Assembly: GCA_039029935.1 (NCBI GenBank)
Contig: JBCCFC010000160.1
Span: forward strand, 1-15,349
Reading direction: 5' to 3'
Length of the DNA: 15,349 nt
DNA from: G039029935 sp039029935
Lineage (GTDB): Bacteria > Chloroflexota > Anaerolineae > Caldilineales > Caldilineaceae
Part shown: piece after piece, positions 14,301 through 15,349 of the stretch
Numbering within the stretch: the stretch's first letter is position 1
How the letters are laid out: every line of letters starts with the position of its first letter
Position numbers and translations under genes: made by a program
The notes under the pieces: generated by a model
Seen by the model: only the letters and a program-made list of their open reading frames with translations
Database searches by the model: none
Told to the model about the DNA's origin: nothing

Positions 14301-14720
14301 ATGAAACGTGTATATGTAGATATGGTGGCTGATCTATTTCACTATGGTCATGTCGAGTTTTTGAAGAAGGCTCGCGCGATGGGTGACTACCTTATTGTGG
14401 GAATATCCGCTGATGAAGATTTGATTTCCTACAAACGTAAGCCTATCCTTTCAACAGAGGAACGAGCGGCTGTCGTGGGTGCGTGTCGCTATGTAGACGA
14501 GGTTCTGCCCAACGCCCCGTTCAGGATTACTCGCTCCGTGATTGAGGAATACAAGATCGATTTAGTGGTACATGGTGATGATTTTTCGACAGAAACATTA
14601 GAATACTTTTATCATGTACCTCTAGAAATGGGCATTTTTTGTACAGTACCTTACACCCAGAGCATCTCGACAACCGAGATTATTCGGCGCTGCAAAGAAG
14701 CGAATGCAAATTGTCAATAG
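14301..14720 (+). CDS. CTP:phosphoethanolamine/phosphocholine-type cytidylyltransferase
   Basis: This 139-residue single-domain nucleotidyltransferase has H-Y-G-H (H14, H17) near the N-terminus, the phosphate-binding signature of the cytidylyltransferase/pantetheine-phosphate adenylyltransferase fold. S-I-S-T-T-E-I-I-R-R (121-130) corresponds to the C-terminal signature. The pattern D-M-V-x-D-L-F-H-Y-G-H, K-A-R-A-M-G-D, E-E-R and Y-V-D-E-V-L-P-N-A-P resembles eukaryote-type ethanolamine-phosphate cytidylyltransferase (Pcyt2) more than glycerol-3-phosphate TagD. It would form CDP-ethanolamine, CDP-choline or a CMP-phosphonate from CTP. The ATG at 14301 is preferred because AAAGGA (14285-14290) lies 10 nt upstream. 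The in-frame ATG at 14280, seven codons earlier, has no such site. A LicD-like gene follows after about 10 nt. Confidence 0.85.
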   Translation: MKRVYVDMVADLFHYGHVEFLKKARAMGDYLIVGISADEDLISYKRKPILSTEERAAVVGACRYVDEVLPNAPFRITRSVIEEYKIDLVVHGDDFSTETLEYFYHVPLEMGIFCTVPYTQSISTTEIIRRCKEANANCQ

Positions 14721-14730
14721 GAGAAAAATG

Positions 14731-15349
14731 ATGACAAAAGAGTCAACGCCATCGAGCCAAGAGGCTCAAGAGGCGGTAGCCGACCAGAAGGCTTCAATTT
14801 CATTCGACAGTCATGGTCTAGTAACGCCAGAGTCTTTAGAGGCATGTCGTGAACGATCAAAGAAATGGCGTCCTGCTGTCGTAACAATGGGCAAGCGTGT
14901 CCATGATTCGATCATGTCATACAAGCCTGATCCCGAGACGGGTCTTCGCCCGGTGTGCTTCCTCATGTTCGGATCTCTTTTGGGTGCATATCGATCAGGA
15001 AAGATGGTCGAACACGATTATGACTTTGATTTCGGACTATGTTTCTTCTTTGAAGACTCGGGTAAAATGGCTAATTGTGAACAGAGCAGGGAGGAACTCG
15101 TCAAGCTACATCAGCACATGATAGAAACGCTCGATGAGTCATACACCATTCTTCTGCATAACGACTATTCATGCAAGCTCGAGGTGGTGCAAAAAAGTTC
15201 TGGTATCCATTTTTATAGATATGAACCTTGGTATAACGTTGTAACAGATATACAAATATTCTACACAAACGACCAAAATAAGTTCGAGATTGCCTATTTT
15301 GCAGAAGAGTACTACGAGTACTTTGACGCTAGCATCTCAACCTTTTTCC
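14731..15349 (+). CDS. LicD-like phosphotransferase (partial, 3' end outside window)
   Basis: About 206 residues are visible and the frame stays open to the window edge. The segment F-G-S-L-L-G-A-Y-R-S-G followed by E-H-D-Y-D-F-D-F-G (about residues 80-102) matches the LicD/fukutin nucleotidyltransferase-fold signature (G-T-L-L-G-A-x-R... D-D-D-I-D), with D96, D98 and D100 as likely metal ligands. LicD proteins transfer phosphocholine from CDP-choline to cell-surface glycans, which fits the cytidylyltransferase just upstream. A polar N-terminal tail of about 45 residues precedes the domain. Two adjacent ATGs occur (14728, 14731); AGGAG at 14719-14723 is spaced 7 nt from the second, so that is preferred. 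It overlaps nothing and is very likely co-transcribed with the upstream gene. Confidence 0.8.
   Translation, partial: MTKESTPSSQEAQEAVADQKASISFDSHGLVTPESLEACRERSKKWRPAVVTMGKRVHDSIMSYKPDPETGLRPVCFLMFGSLLGAYRSGKMVEHDYDFDFGLCFFFEDSGKMANCEQSREELVKLHQHMIETLDESYTILLHNDYSCKLEVVQKSSGIHFYRYEPWYNVVTDIQIFYTNDQNKFEIAYFAEEYYEYFDASISTFF

Noticed and set aside
14897..15121. Plus-strand frame of 74 codons near the right edge
   Set aside because: It is out of frame within the LicD-like gene, whose own frame is open to the window end and carries the family signature.
1..15349. tRNA, rRNA, insertion sequence, prophage, toxin-antitoxin or restriction genes
   Set aside because: I looked for tRNA T-loop patterns, transposase-like products and terminal repeats by eye and found none; a formal scan (tRNAscan-SE, ISfinder) was not possible.

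Overview
This is a bacterial chromosomal segment with compact but not dense gene packing: twelve protein-coding genes (the last cut by the window end), AT-rich intergenic stretches of up to about 850 bp, and no rRNA, tRNA, insertion sequence, phage gene or CRISPR array that I can recognise. The taxonomy cannot be fixed from the sequence alone. The mix of a DUF951 protein, PrsW, an MshB-like deacetylase, J-domain/beta-propeller membrane proteins and short heptameric tandem repeats would fit a filamentous or free-living Chloroflexota-type bacterium, but this is a weak inference.

Layout. (1) Positions 1-4938: two minus-strand paralogues, each with a cytoplasmic J domain, one membrane segment and a TolB/WD40-like beta-propeller. 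Each has its own intrinsic terminator, and two further long hairpins lie between the genes. (2) 4939-5791: a long AT-rich non-coding stretch with several inverted and tandem repeats. (3) 5792-8613: a tight plus-strand operon of PHP phosphoesterase, PrsW-type intramembrane protease, MshB/BshB-like PIG-L deacetylase and DUF951 protein; it looks more GC-rich than its flanks. Its 3' end runs into two families of short tandem repeats. (4) 8703-10760: a minus-strand HD-domain protein and a plus-strand PurD-like ATP-grasp protein, divergent around a 13-bp perfect hairpin followed by a T tract. (5) 10781-11533: a minus-strand HAD phosphatase, convergent with the PurD-like gene. (6) 12028-15349: a P-type ATPase with P1B-like features but no CPC motif and no HMA domain, then a CTP:phosphoethanolamine/phosphocholine-type cytidylyltransferase and a LicD-like phosphotransferase. 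The last two are probably co-transcribed.

How the genes may work together. The cytidylyltransferase and LicD-like protein form a plausible pair: one makes a CDP- (or CMP-) activated small alcohol head group, the other transfers it to a surface glycan or polymer. The PHP-PrsW-PIG-L-DUF951 operon shares no obvious pathway. The two J-domain propellers look like transmembrane proteins with a cytoplasmic chaperone-recruiting end and an extracytoplasmic sensor or scaffold.

Most worth a second look: the J-domain/propeller pair, the PurD-like protein with an altered nucleotide-binding loop and metal site, the P-type ATPase without its usual metal motif, the hairpins whose mismatches are all G-U compatible on one strand, and recurrent in-frame 15-bp tandem duplications in unrelated genes.
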